Assembly: GCA_945926705.1 (NCBI GenBank)
Contig: CAMEMA010000003.1
Span: 1 to 22,246, forward strand
Reading direction: 5' to 3'
DNA length: 22,246 nt
Source of the DNA: an uncultured Clostridia bacterium
GTDB taxonomy: Bacteria > Bacillota > Clostridia > Oscillospirales > Acutalibacteraceae
Shown here piece by piece: positions 14,799 to 21,806 of this stretch. The stretch's first letter is position 1. Each line of letters opens with the position of its first letter. Both the position numbers and the translations under genes were made by a program. The notes beneath the pieces were generated by a model. It was not told where the DNA came from. It did not search any database and saw only the letters and a program-made list of their open reading frames with translations.

Positions 14799-15725
14799 TT
14801 AAATCATATTTTTATGCTTTAAAATAGCCCAAGTTACAAACATTGAGATTGCGGAAAGTGCAAATGGAAACCACCAATATTCCATTAAAGGTATTCCTGG
14901 GTTGTTCATTCCGTAAATTCCCGAAACTATTGTAGGAATGGAAAGAATAAGTGTAATAGATGCAAGTATTTTCATGACAACATTTAGATTATTGGAAATA
15001 ATGGAAGAAAACGCATCCATGGTACCTGTTAAAATATTTAAATAAATTTCTGACATTTCGAGAGCCTGCTTAAACTCTATCGTAACATCTTCTAATAGTT
15101 CTGCTTCCTCTTCTGTTATCTTTATATATCTTCCTCTTGCGATTCTTCCAATCATTATTCCTATAGATTTAAGTGATGCAGAAAAGTAAACGAGCGATTT
15201 TTCAATCTCCAAAAATTGAATCAATTCTTTGTTTTTCATTGATTTTTTTAGTTCTTCTTCAACATGCTGTGTAATTCTGTTTATTTGATTTAAGTATTTT
15301 AAGTATTTTCCGGCCATTCTAAGCATTATTTGAAATACAAAATACCTTCTGTCTTCTGGATATGCATTTTTTATTAATCCTTCCGAAAACTCTTCCAGTA
15401 TAGAATTTTCTCTGAGAGAAATTGTTATCAAATTTTCCGGAGTTATTATTATACTTAATGGTGTTGTGTAATAAGTTAAATTTTTACCGCTTCTGTTTAC
15501 TACCGGGCTATCTATTATTATTAAAGTGGTTCCGTCTTCATCGTCAATATGTGAGGATTCTTCTTCGTCCAGAGAAGCTCTAACAAATTCGGGTTCAATT
15601 TTAAATTTGGAAATAAGGAAATTTATTTCTTCTTCGGTAGGAGATATGCAGTTCACCCAACATTCCTTTTCATAATGACTTATTTTAGAAGTTTTTCCGT
15701 TTACCGTTTTATAATAATTTATCAT
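14799..15725 (-). CDS. corA: CorA-family magnesium transporter
   Basis: CorA proteins are homopentameric Mg2+ (also Co2+/Ni2+) channels with a large cytoplasmic N-terminal funnel and two C-terminal membrane helices. The product has 308 residues, with long helical, acidic segments at about 140-240, TM1 at about 251-270 and the signature YGMN motif (GMN at 272-274) of the periplasmic loop. TM2 lies at about 283-302 and the end KHKNMI is basic. Length and layout match short CorA members of Clostridia. The ATG at 15725 is chosen because GAGGAG is nine bases upstream; an ATG at 15734 abuts that site and a TTG at 15755 has no site. Monocistronic, with its own extended -10. Confidence 0.95.
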   Translation of the reverse strand: MINYYKTVNGKTSKISHYEKECWVNCISPTEEEINFLISKFKIEPEFVRASLDEEESSHIDDEDGTTLIIIDSPVVNRSGKNLTYYTTPLSIIITPENLITISLRENSILEEFSEGLIKNAYPEDRRYFVFQIMLRMAGKYLKYLNQINRITQHVEEELKKSMKNKELIQFLEIEKSLVYFSASLKSIGIMIGRIARGRYIKITEEEAELLEDVTIEFKQALEMSEIYLNILTGTMDAFSSIISNNLNVVMKILASITLILSIPTIVSGIYGMNNPGIPLMEYWWFPFALSAISMFVTWAILKHKNMI

Positions 15726-15765
15726 ATGATTCATCTCCTCTCTTCTAATATACAACTCTCTATAT

Positions 15766-15774
15766 ATTTTAACA
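15766..15774 (-). promoter_or_regulatory. Extended -10 promoter of corA
   Basis: Minus-strand TGTTAAAAT (15774-15766), a TGn TAAAAT extended -10, about 40 bases before the chosen corA start. No convincing -35. Confidence 0.5.
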
Positions 15775-15816
15775 TATTTTTTGTCTTTTTACATTATCTC
15801 AATTTATAATTTGATA

Positions 15817-15845
15817 TTGATTTTTATTAATTATTGAGTTATAAT
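15817..15845 (+). promoter_or_regulatory. Promoter of tRNA-Leu
   Basis: TTGATT (15817-15822), 17 bases, TATAAT (15840-15845), 15 bases before the mature tRNA 5' end. Confidence 0.85.
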
Positions 15846-15860
15846 GTTTAATATAGAAAT

Positions 15861-15944
15861 GTGGGTGTGGCGAAATTGGTAGACGCGCCAGGTTTAGGTC
15901 CTGGTGGTAACACCGTGCAGGTTCGAGTCCTGTCACCCATACCA
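15861..15944 (+). tRNA. tRNA-Leu (anticodon UAG)
   Basis: The acceptor stem GTGGGTG (15861-15867) pairs with CACCCAT (15934-15940). The anticodon stem is CCAGG/CCTGG around loop TTTAGGT, with TAG at 15895-15897. There is a variable arm (GTGGTAACACC region), a T arm with GTTCGAGTC, discriminator A and encoded CCA (15942-15944). The class II shape with its long variable arm and anticodon UAG identify leucine, reading CUN codons. It lies at the upstream border of a block with two kinase-like genes and could be an integration site, but no duplicated 3' end was found in the window. Confidence 0.97.
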
Positions 15945-15954
15945 TTGTCAAAAT

Positions 15955-15980
15955 TAGTCAACTGACTTTTTTATTTTGCA
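15955..15980 (+). terminator. Weak terminator after tRNA-Leu
   Basis: AGTC-AACT-GACT (15956-15967) is a short stem followed by TTTTTTATTTT. The stem is only four pairs, so termination may be incomplete and tRNA transcription could continue into the kinase-like gene. Confidence 0.45.
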
Positions 15981-15991
15981 GACATATTAAT

Positions 15992-16663
15992 ATGACTACG
16001 GAAAAGCAAGATGCTTTTCTGAAATTTTTATATAATAGGTACCGCAAGATTATTAAAGGGGGGCATTTAATACAACTTGATATTAATCAAAAAAGAGCGA
16101 TAATTGAAAAATTGAAACAGAATGATTATAAGCTTTTGGACACTCTAGGCAAAGGTGGAGACGGAGAAGTATTTTTAGTGCAAAGTATTACTGACTGTCA
16201 CCAATTTGCAATTAAGTGTTTTAATAACGAAAGAGATTTTGATAGATTAAAACCACTAGCAGATTGCCCAAATTTGATTGTTCCTATTGGTTGTATAGAA
16301 GTTAATGCGAATTTATTTATATATTTTATGGAAAAATGTACACCAATTAAACAATCATTTCCTTCCACTAAAAAATTATTGCTGGATATTTTAGATGGTA
16401 TTGAGCAGCTAGATAAAAAAGGATTTGAGCAGAAAGATGGTTTTGATGGAAACATTTTACTTAGAAAGAACCAGTCTGTCGCCATAAGTGATTTTAGTTC
16501 TTTTGGCACAAAAGATAATGATTCCATAAAAAGACAAATCGAAAAAATGCTAGAATGTGTTAAAAAATCAAGGGATATCAAAGACCTTATTGATAGTTTG
16601 ACTGAGTCGGATAAGAACAGTGTAGTTAAAACTAAAAATAAAATAAATAGTCTTTTTAAATAA
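15992..16663 (+). CDS. Small protein-kinase-like protein
   Basis: The 223-residue product has the marks of a eukaryotic-type protein kinase: glycine loop GKGGDGEV (53-60), the ATP-anchoring lysine in FAIKCF (Lys75), and a catalytic loop in which HRD is replaced by QKD, with Asp149 and the D-x4-N asparagine kept (DGFDGNILL, Asn154). The metal-binding DFG is changed to DFS (Asp167). All charged catalytic residues are therefore present. The C-lobe is very short, with only about 50 residues after DFS, so the substrate-binding part is reduced. No signal peptide. The ATG at 15992 has no Shine-Dalgarno and lies 47 bases after tRNA-Leu; an AAAGGGGGG run at 16055 is followed only by in-frame ATA. A second kinase-like gene follows about 200 bases downstream. 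Substrate unknown; lipid or small-molecule kinase is an alternative. Confidence 0.75.
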   Translation: MTTEKQDAFLKFLYNRYRKIIKGGHLIQLDINQKRAIIEKLKQNDYKLLDTLGKGGDGEVFLVQSITDCHQFAIKCFNNERDFDRLKPLADCPNLIVPIGCIEVNANLFIYFMEKCTPIKQSFPSTKKLLLDILDGIEQLDKKGFEQKDGFDGNILLRKNQSVAISDFSSFGTKDNDSIKRQIEKMLECVKKSRDIKDLIDSLTESDKNSVVKTKNKINSLFK

Positions 16664-16865
16664 CTATTTGATATGTACTTTGTAAATAAGAATGATTAAA
16701 AAGGTGTCTTAGCGGTTTTTTATATCTATTATAGAATTCATTAGAATATATCGAATAGTATTAGTTTGGTAAACATTGTATTTGATTAAAACTTGCATTA
16801 ATACCGGTTTTGTTGATAACTTCATTGGTTATTCGAACCAGAGTAAATTAAAGGAGTGTACTATA

Positions 16866-18071
16866 ATAAATTTTAAAAAAATAATAAATTCTCTTGCTCT
16901 AGGTATAGTTTCATCTATATTATCTGTTGTATATGCGGTGGAGCCATCATCTAGCCTTGAATTGACGCCAAATCATAAGTTTTATGTAAACAGAAACGGC
17001 GGTATATCTCATAATACATTTGTACTAGAAAAAGATGATAATAAGTTTTTCTTTAAAGAATGTAAGAAAAAGCTTTCTATGTACGATACAGCTAAAAGGA
17101 CCATTAAAGAATATTTTAAAGACGAGTACATAGAAGAACAGGAATCCATGATAAAAAGTTTATCTGATGAGCAAAATCTTATAAAATTTATTTATATGAA
17201 GACTTACGGAGATGGTAAAGCGGCTAAATGGTTAAATTCAGCAGATCGTTCGGATACTTCTGCTTTGGGATTGAGCGAACCTTTACCAGATAACTTTAAA
17301 AAATGTGTATTGCCTGACTTTTTGCCGTATGCTTTTGCTGAGTTTGTTCAATATAGAGCAAATCGCAACAAAAAAATCGGAGAAATGCAAATTAATCAAC
17401 AACTATCAGCTTTAGCAACTATGAGAATTGCAGAACTTTTAGATCTTTCAAATTTAGTTGTAAAAACAGAATATATTAAAATTAAAATGCCTGATTCAAC
17501 TGAAAAATTTGGTATAATTATGGATTGCGCAAAAGGGATGCCTTTTAGAAAGGTAAAAGCATTAAATTGTAAAAAGATAGCTCCTTCTTTTCAGAAAGAT
17601 ATTTCTAATCTTATGATTTTAGATGCTCTATGTGCTCAAAGGGACAGATCTGTAGGCAATTACTTTACAGTGGTAGATGAAAAAAACTGTGTAGTAAGCT
17701 TAAATGGATACGATAATGAGCTGGCGTTTGACAATTATAAAAATTTGAAAAGTAGACTTTTTTGCCTTCCTGCATTAATTAGTAGTGATGACATGTTAGT
17801 TTTGCCCCATATGGATAAAACGCTTGCAGATAAAATATTGAATTTGAGTGATCAAGACATTCGCTGTTGCTTAGAAGATTTGCTAAGTAATAGTAGTATT
17901 AATGCTACACTGAACAGATTACACCAAATTCAAAATGCAATTAGAAAATCAATAAATCAGAATCCACATTTTTTGGTGGAGCTCTCGGAATGGAGCGACC
18001 AAACCATAGATGAAGAACTATCGGTAAATTACGATACTTACCTCAAATACTATGTAAAAAAATTGAATTAA
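16866..18071 (+). CDS. Putative exported kinase-fold protein (HipA/Fam20C/PI3K-like) with non-canonical start
   Basis: From the ATA at 16866 the frame gives 401 residues beginning (I/M)NFKKIINSLALGIVSSI, a typical signal peptide with probable cleavage after VVYA (residue 24). A strong AAGGAG (16851-16856) lies nine bases upstream, but no ATG, GTG or TTG follows in frame; the nearest upstream start is a TTG at 16776 with no ribosome binding site. The rest resembles atypical kinases: a lysine in KFFFKEC (Lys64), LATMRIAELLDLSNLVVKTE, a FGIIMDCAKGMPF hinge-like strand, then ILDALCAQRDRSVGNYF with catalytic-type Asp260 and Asn265, and GYDNEL with metal-binding-type Asp283. This DRxxGN plus DN pattern is that of HipA-, Fam20C- and PI3K-like enzymes. 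Fold assignment is moderate; substrate unknown. Coordinates start at the preferred ATA codon. Confidence 0.6.
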   Translation: MNFKKIINSLALGIVSSILSVVYAVEPSSSLELTPNHKFYVNRNGGISHNTFVLEKDDNKFFFKECKKKLSMYDTAKRTIKEYFKDEYIEEQESMIKSLSDEQNLIKFIYMKTYGDGKAAKWLNSADRSDTSALGLSEPLPDNFKKCVLPDFLPYAFAEFVQYRANRNKKIGEMQINQQLSALATMRIAELLDLSNLVVKTEYIKIKMPDSTEKFGIIMDCAKGMPFRKVKALNCKKIAPSFQKDISNLMILDALCAQRDRSVGNYFTVVDEKNCVVSLNGYDNELAFDNYKNLKSRLFCLPALISSDDMLVLPHMDKTLADKILNLSDQDIRCCLEDLLSNSSINATLNRLHQIQNAIRKSINQNPHFLVELSEWSDQTIDEELSVNYDTYLKYYVKKLN

Positions 18072-18671
18072 TATTTAAAAGGCGTTTATGACATGTTTTT
18101 GACATCTTATAAAAATCAATGTGTCAGTATCGTGGTAGTTTTATAAAATGCAATAGGTTGGTATTCGGTGTACTAAAAAGTTAGTCTAAAGCACGGTTTT
18201 TGTAAATTTATTTTTTCGTCAGACTAAGTCTTGGCCTACAAAATGTTATCATTATTTAGAATTTAAAAATAATAAATTGTTTGCCGGCGAAAAGAAAATT
18301 TCTAATTAATCTATAGGTATTTTATAATCTTTTTATGAGATATTATTTGAGGTTACCTTTGTGAATATAACAAATTTTATATTAATACAGATGATTTCTT
18401 AACTTTATTTAAGTTAGGAAATTTTATTTTGTAGTATATTTTATTTATAAAATTTAAAATATTAAATTACTATAAAAGATATAATTCAATTTAAAATATA
18501 TATTTGACACATAGTTATTTATTATAAATTAACCCCATATTTTTATGTTGTTTAGATTTAAAATTTAATTTATTGTTATACATATTTAAAAAATAAATAA
18601 TAAGCACGAAAAACATTTCGTTTTATGTTAGAATTCAAGCCATATTTAATTTAATAAAGGAGATGAAATTA
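18072..18671 (+). other. AT-rich region with no supported gene
   Basis: About 600 bases without a convincing coding frame on either strand. It contains an interrupted inverted repeat TTAGTCT (18181-18187)/AGACTAA (18221-18227), a strong terminator at 18393-18430, a TTGACA at 18504 without a well-spaced -10, and a small hairpin ACGAAA/TTTCGT (18606-18621) followed by TTTT. It may hold a decayed gene, an untranslated tail of the kinase transcript or an unrecognised small RNA. Confidence 0.5.
18393..18430 (+). terminator. Strong AT-rich terminator far downstream of the kinase-like gene
   Basis: TTTCTTAACTT (18395-18405) pairs with AAGTTAGGAAA (18411-18421), 11 pairs with one G-U, over a TATTT loop, and is followed by TTTTATTTT. 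It lies about 320 bases after the nearest upstream coding end, so it either closes a long untranslated region or belongs to a non-coding transcript. Confidence 0.8.
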
Positions 18672-18882
18672 ATGAAAAAAATATCATATTTTTGGTTGAG
18701 GTGTGTTTATTGTTGAATATGTTTATTCCTGGATTTAAAAGCACTTTTTTCGCATGCAACAAGGTATGTGAGGTGACGTTAAATTTTTAGATGCTACCAT
18801 AGAAAATGAAAAAGTGGTTTATAGGGACGATTCAGGTGGAGAAAACGCTATTGAACTTATCACTAAGATAGGAAATTACTAG
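18672..18882 (+). pseudogene. Frameshifted remnant of a small secreted protein
   Basis: AAAGGAG (18656-18662) and an ATG at 18672 begin MKKISYFWLRCVYC and stop at TGA (18714). The +2 frame then carries hydrophobic and cysteine-containing sequence (CLLLNMFIPGFKSTFFACNK, CEVTLNF) to TAG at 18788, and the +1 frame carries DATIENEKVVYRDDSGGENA through to TAG at 18880. Three fragments in three frames make one plausible secreted protein of about 70 residues with two frameshifts. The final TAG overlaps the AGGAGG of the next gene, a typical operon junction, so this was probably the first gene of the sortase operon. Sequencing errors could also produce this, although two in 100 bases is unlikely. Confidence 0.6.
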
Positions 18883-18894
18883 GAGGATTTATTA

Positions 18895-20418
18895 ATGAAA
18901 AGCAAGTTTAAGTTATTTTTGTTTATATTAATTGCACTTGTTTTACCTTTCGTGCATTTTGATAAAGCACATGCTGATACAACAGGTAGTGAAGGACAAG
19001 AACAATATGCTTTATATCTACAGGCTAACGCGGATGGAACAATTGAAGGTTCGATTTCTAAAAGGTTAAGTGTAACAAATGAGTATTTGTATTACGACGG
19101 TGATGCATGTTATGTACGTGTTTCCGCTTTAATTGAAGGAATAATACCTATACCTAATGATGAAAACACAAAGTTCAAAGGTTGGTCTGATAGTTCAACT
19201 GGTAAGAATATATATGGTGACAATTTTAGTATAAATATAGAGCAATTTAGTAGTACTGATGATTATAATAAGACGGTAAAATTCTGCAACATATATGCTA
19301 TATATGAAGGCGTAAATTATAATATAACCCTTGACTCTTACGGCGGTACTGTTAATGGCGAAAGCAGTATTGTTATAACAGATAAATTAAGTAAATTTCA
19401 AACAGTTGATTTGAGTAAATACACAGCCAAAAGGGAAGGTTGTGAATTTTGCGGTTGGGGTCATGATGGAAAAGTCATAACTTCAATTGATAAAAATTAT
19501 CTTTTAAAAAATAATAACCAAATGACTGTTTTTCCTCTTTATAAAAGTACTACCAAATCGAAAGATGATGATACAGTATTTATCTTGGATGCTAACGGAG
19601 GCACTATAGAGGGAGAAAAATCTAAAAAATATGATTATCTTGCAAGCGAAAGTGCTTCAATGCCTATATTTCATTATATTCCGGAAAGACAGGGATTTAA
19701 ATTCAAAGGATGGAACTCTAAGAAAGACGGTTCGGGAAATAATTATAGCATGTTGTCTCAGTCATATTGGGAAAAGGATGCAAAATCAGGAGTAGAATCG
19801 GAACTCAAAAAAGATTCTTTAAAAGACGACCAAAAATTTTATAGATATTTAACACTTTATGCAGCTTGGGAAAGCACGGCTGGAACCAAAAAAGAAATTA
19901 AGAGCGAAAGCGCAAGCGAATTAAAAGGAAGTGTTCTTTTTGAAAGTCCAGTGGATGGAAGTTATAGACTAAATATAAAAAAAGCGGAAATTCCGGAAGG
20001 TTTAACAGGCAAAAATGTAAAATTTGTTGCAGATATCAGTTTAATCAATGATAAATCCGAAGTAGTCAAAATAAACGGAATTAAAATGAAAATTAAGATG
20101 GCTTTGCCCGAAAATTTAAAAGGTTACAGTCAGTATGAAGTTGTTTATATTGGTGAAGATGGAAAGATAAAGGAAACATTACCTGCGACAATAGAAGATG
20201 GTTATATAGTATTTGAAACAAATCATTTGAGTAAATACGGAATAGTTACAAAAAATATTTTGACTGGGGAGAGTACAGATACGAATATATCCTTAGAACA
20301 AGAAGCCGGTGAAAATCCTTTAACGGGAGATGCTGTTGGTTTACATATGGCGTTACTTTCAATTTCTTCAGTCGGTGTAGGTATTCTTTCAGTATGGAAT
20401 AGGAAAAAAGTTAAATAA
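18895..20418 (+). CDS. InlB-repeat surface protein with NPLTG sorting signal
   Basis: A cell-wall-anchored protein of 507 residues. The signal peptide MKSKFKLFLFILIALVLPF...KAHA is probably cut after residue 27. Three diverged InlB-type (Flg_new/Listeria-Bacteroides) repeats lie at about 35-110, 145-215 and 225-325, each with a FxGW core (KFKGWSD, EFCGWGH, KFKGWNS) and two with DSYGGTVNG or DANGGTIEG openings. A beta-rich C-terminal domain covers about 335-455. A sorting signal ends the protein: NPLTGD (474-479), a hydrophobic segment and the basic tail NRKKVK. AGGAGG (18881-18886) eight bases before the ATG supports the start. NPxTG-type motifs are used by class B sortases, and one follows immediately, so it is the likely anchoring enzyme. 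InlB-type repeats are common in adhesins; the ligand is unknown. Confidence 0.9.
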   Translation: MKSKFKLFLFILIALVLPFVHFDKAHADTTGSEGQEQYALYLQANADGTIEGSISKRLSVTNEYLYYDGDACYVRVSALIEGIIPIPNDENTKFKGWSDSSTGKNIYGDNFSINIEQFSSTDDYNKTVKFCNIYAIYEGVNYNITLDSYGGTVNGESSIVITDKLSKFQTVDLSKYTAKREGCEFCGWGHDGKVITSIDKNYLLKNNNQMTVFPLYKSTTKSKDDDTVFILDANGGTIEGEKSKKYDYLASESASMPIFHYIPERQGFKFKGWNSKKDGSGNNYSMLSQSYWEKDAKSGVESELKKDSLKDDQKFYRYLTLYAAWESTAGTKKEIKSESASELKGSVLFESPVDGSYRLNIKKAEIPEGLTGKNVKFVADISLINDKSEVVKINGIKMKIKMALPENLKGYSQYEVVYIGEDGKIKETLPATIEDGYIVFETNHLSKYGIVTKNILTGESTDTNISLEQEAGENPLTGDAVGLHMALLSISSVGVGILSVWNRKKVK

Positions 20419-20434
20419 AATTTTATAAAATAGG

Positions 20435-20459
20435 GACTGGCTTTTAATTGCCGGTCTTT
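20435..20459 (+). terminator. Hairpin between surface protein and sortase genes
   Basis: GACTGGC (20435-20441) pairs with GCCGGTC (20450-20456), one G-T pair, over an eight-base loop, followed by only TTTACGTTTG. The short U run suggests partial termination, lowering sortase expression relative to its substrate. Confidence 0.5.
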
Positions 20460-20480
20460 ACGTTTGAAAGGAATATTTTA

Positions 20481-21200
20481 ATGTTTAGAGATAAAAAAAG
20501 AGTTTTTAGTATTATTGCGTATATTTTATTGTTTTGGTTAATTGTATATTCAGGATTCAAGATTTTTAAATGGCAAAAAGAAAACAAGCATAATGATAAT
20601 ATAAAAGAAAAAATAAACAGTGCAGTAAAAATTCAAAATAATAAATACCAAGTTGATTTTGAGTCCTTAAAAAAACAAAATAATGATACTGTTGCATGGA
20701 TTAAAGTGAATAACACAAATATTGAATATCCTGTCGTAAAATCTTCAGACAATCAATTTTATTTAAATCACAGTTTTGACAAAAGTGATAATACAGCTGG
20801 TTGGATTTTTGCGGATTATAAAAATAGGTTTGATGATAAGGACAAAAATATTGTTCTTTATGGACACAATAGAAAAGATAATTCTATGTTTGGCAGTTTA
20901 AAAAACATTTTATATGAGGAATGGTATAATAATTCCGAAAATACCGATATAGTTTTTATTACTCAAAACGAAAACTGTATTTATAAAGTGTTTTCCGTAT
21001 ATCAAATAGAAAAAGAGAGTTATTATATAAAAACCGTATTCAACAGTGATGACGAATTTGAAGAATTTATAAAAACATTGAAGCAACGAAGCATAAAAAA
21101 TTTTGATGAAGATGTTTCTAAAAACGATAGAATTATTACATTGTCAACTTGTGCGGGAAATGATAATTATAGAGTGGTTTTACACGCAAAAAAATGTTGA
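20481..21200 (+). CDS. srtB: Class B sortase
   Basis: Sortases cleave a C-terminal sorting motif and link the protein to peptidoglycan. The 239 residues show an N-terminal membrane anchor at about 8-27 and an extracellular catalytic domain with VLYGHN (His129), TLSTC (Cys224) and the partner Arg231 in NYRVVLHA. The long insertion between these and the RKDNSMFGSLKNI stretch after the histidine are typical of class B enzymes (SrtB). The ATG at 20481 follows AAAGGA (20467-20472) by eight bases; an in-frame TTG at 20448 lies in the hairpin and is not used. Its immediate upstream neighbour carries an NPLTG signal, making a dedicated enzyme-substrate pair likely. It stops with TGA and is followed by a strong terminator. 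Confidence 0.95.
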   Translation: MFRDKKRVFSIIAYILLFWLIVYSGFKIFKWQKENKHNDNIKEKINSAVKIQNNKYQVDFESLKKQNNDTVAWIKVNNTNIEYPVVKSSDNQFYLNHSFDKSDNTAGWIFADYKNRFDDKDKNIVLYGHNRKDNSMFGSLKNILYEEWYNNSENTDIVFITQNENCIYKVFSVYQIEKESYYIKTVFNSDDEFEEFIKTLKQRSIKNFDEDVSKNDRIITLSTCAGNDNYRVVLHAKKC

Positions 21201-21246
21201 CAACAGGCATAAATTAAATCAATAAATTTATTTTTTTATATAAAAA

Positions 21247-21272
21247 ACTCGGGAAATGCCGAGTCATTTTTT
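21247..21272 (+). terminator. Rho-independent terminator after sortase
   Basis: ACTCGG (21247-21252) and CCGAGT (21259-21264) with a GAAATG loop, flanked by AAAAA upstream and followed by CATTTTTT. It closes the surface-protein/sortase operon. Confidence 0.88.
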
Positions 21273-21374
21273 GATATCAAATGATGGTTTTTAGTATTTG
21301 ACAAGATGATTATTTTTAATTAGATTTATTTAATATCAATTTACAGTCGCTTATATTTTTAAACCTAAAATTAT

Positions 21375-21409
21375 GTAAAAAACTAAAAAGCTGCTCCAAA
21401 AAGAGCAAC
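21375..21409 (-). terminator. Terminator of tRNA-Ser (minus strand)
   Basis: On the minus strand GTTGCTC (21409-21403) pairs with GAGCAGC (21396-21390), one G-U pair, over a TTTTTG loop, followed by TTTTTAGTTTTTT. Confidence 0.85.
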
Positions 21410-21440
21410 CATTAATAAAACAAATTATAAGGAGTTTAAC

Positions 21441-21533
21441 TGGCGGAGAGAGAGGGATTCGAACCCTCGAAGCCGCTTTAACGACTTACACGATTTCCAA
21501 TCGTGCTCCTTAAGCCAACTCGGACACCTCTCC
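21441..21533 (-). tRNA. tRNA-Ser (anticodon GGA)
   Basis: Minus strand: the acceptor GGAGAGG pairs with TCTCTCC, with discriminator G and encoded CCA at 21443-21441. The anticodon stem CACGA/TCGTG encloses loop TTGGAAA, giving anticodon GGA for UCC/UCU codons. A long variable arm (TAAGTCGTTAAAGCGGCTTCG region) and the T arm with GGTTCGAATCC fit a class II serine tRNA. Confidence 0.96.
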
Positions 21534-21544
21534 TTTACCATATA

Positions 21545-21572
21545 ATTATAGCATATAAAAAATAAAAATCAA
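21545..21572 (-). promoter_or_regulatory. Promoter of tRNA-Ser
   Basis: Minus strand TTGATT (21572-21567), 16 bases, TATAAT (21550-21545) with an extended TG one base before the -10, 11 bases from the mature 5' end. Confidence 0.82.
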
Positions 21573-21712
21573 TATCTTATTAAAATTTTTTACATAGTAT
21601 GAAAGTGTGTTTTAAATTATATCATAGCTATATAAAATATTGTAAAATCGGATTATTTTTTTGATTAAATAATTAATAATTTAAAATTTATAAAAAAATT
21701 TAACATGTTTTC

Positions 21713-21741
21713 TTGACATTTATCTTATTCATATTTATCAT
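21713..21741 (+). promoter_or_regulatory. Promoter of the acyl carrier protein gene
   Basis: TTGACA (21713-21718), 17 bases, TATCAT (21736-21741), giving a leader of about 60 bases. Confidence 0.8.
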
Positions 21742-21806
21742 TTTGAATTAGTATATGAGTATTGGTGAAGACACCAAGCAAAAAACTAAAGAGAGGTTTG
21801 TATAAA

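Noticed and set aside
16776..16778. TTG start for the exported kinase-like protein
   Set aside because: No ribosome binding site, and it adds 30 residues before an obvious signal peptide; the good site at 16851 is much better placed for the ATA region.
16828..16842. ATTCGAACC, resembling the reverse of a tRNA T-loop, as a possible attachment repeat of tRNA-Leu
   Set aside because: Only a few bases match, in the wrong orientation, and there is no duplicated tRNA 3' end.
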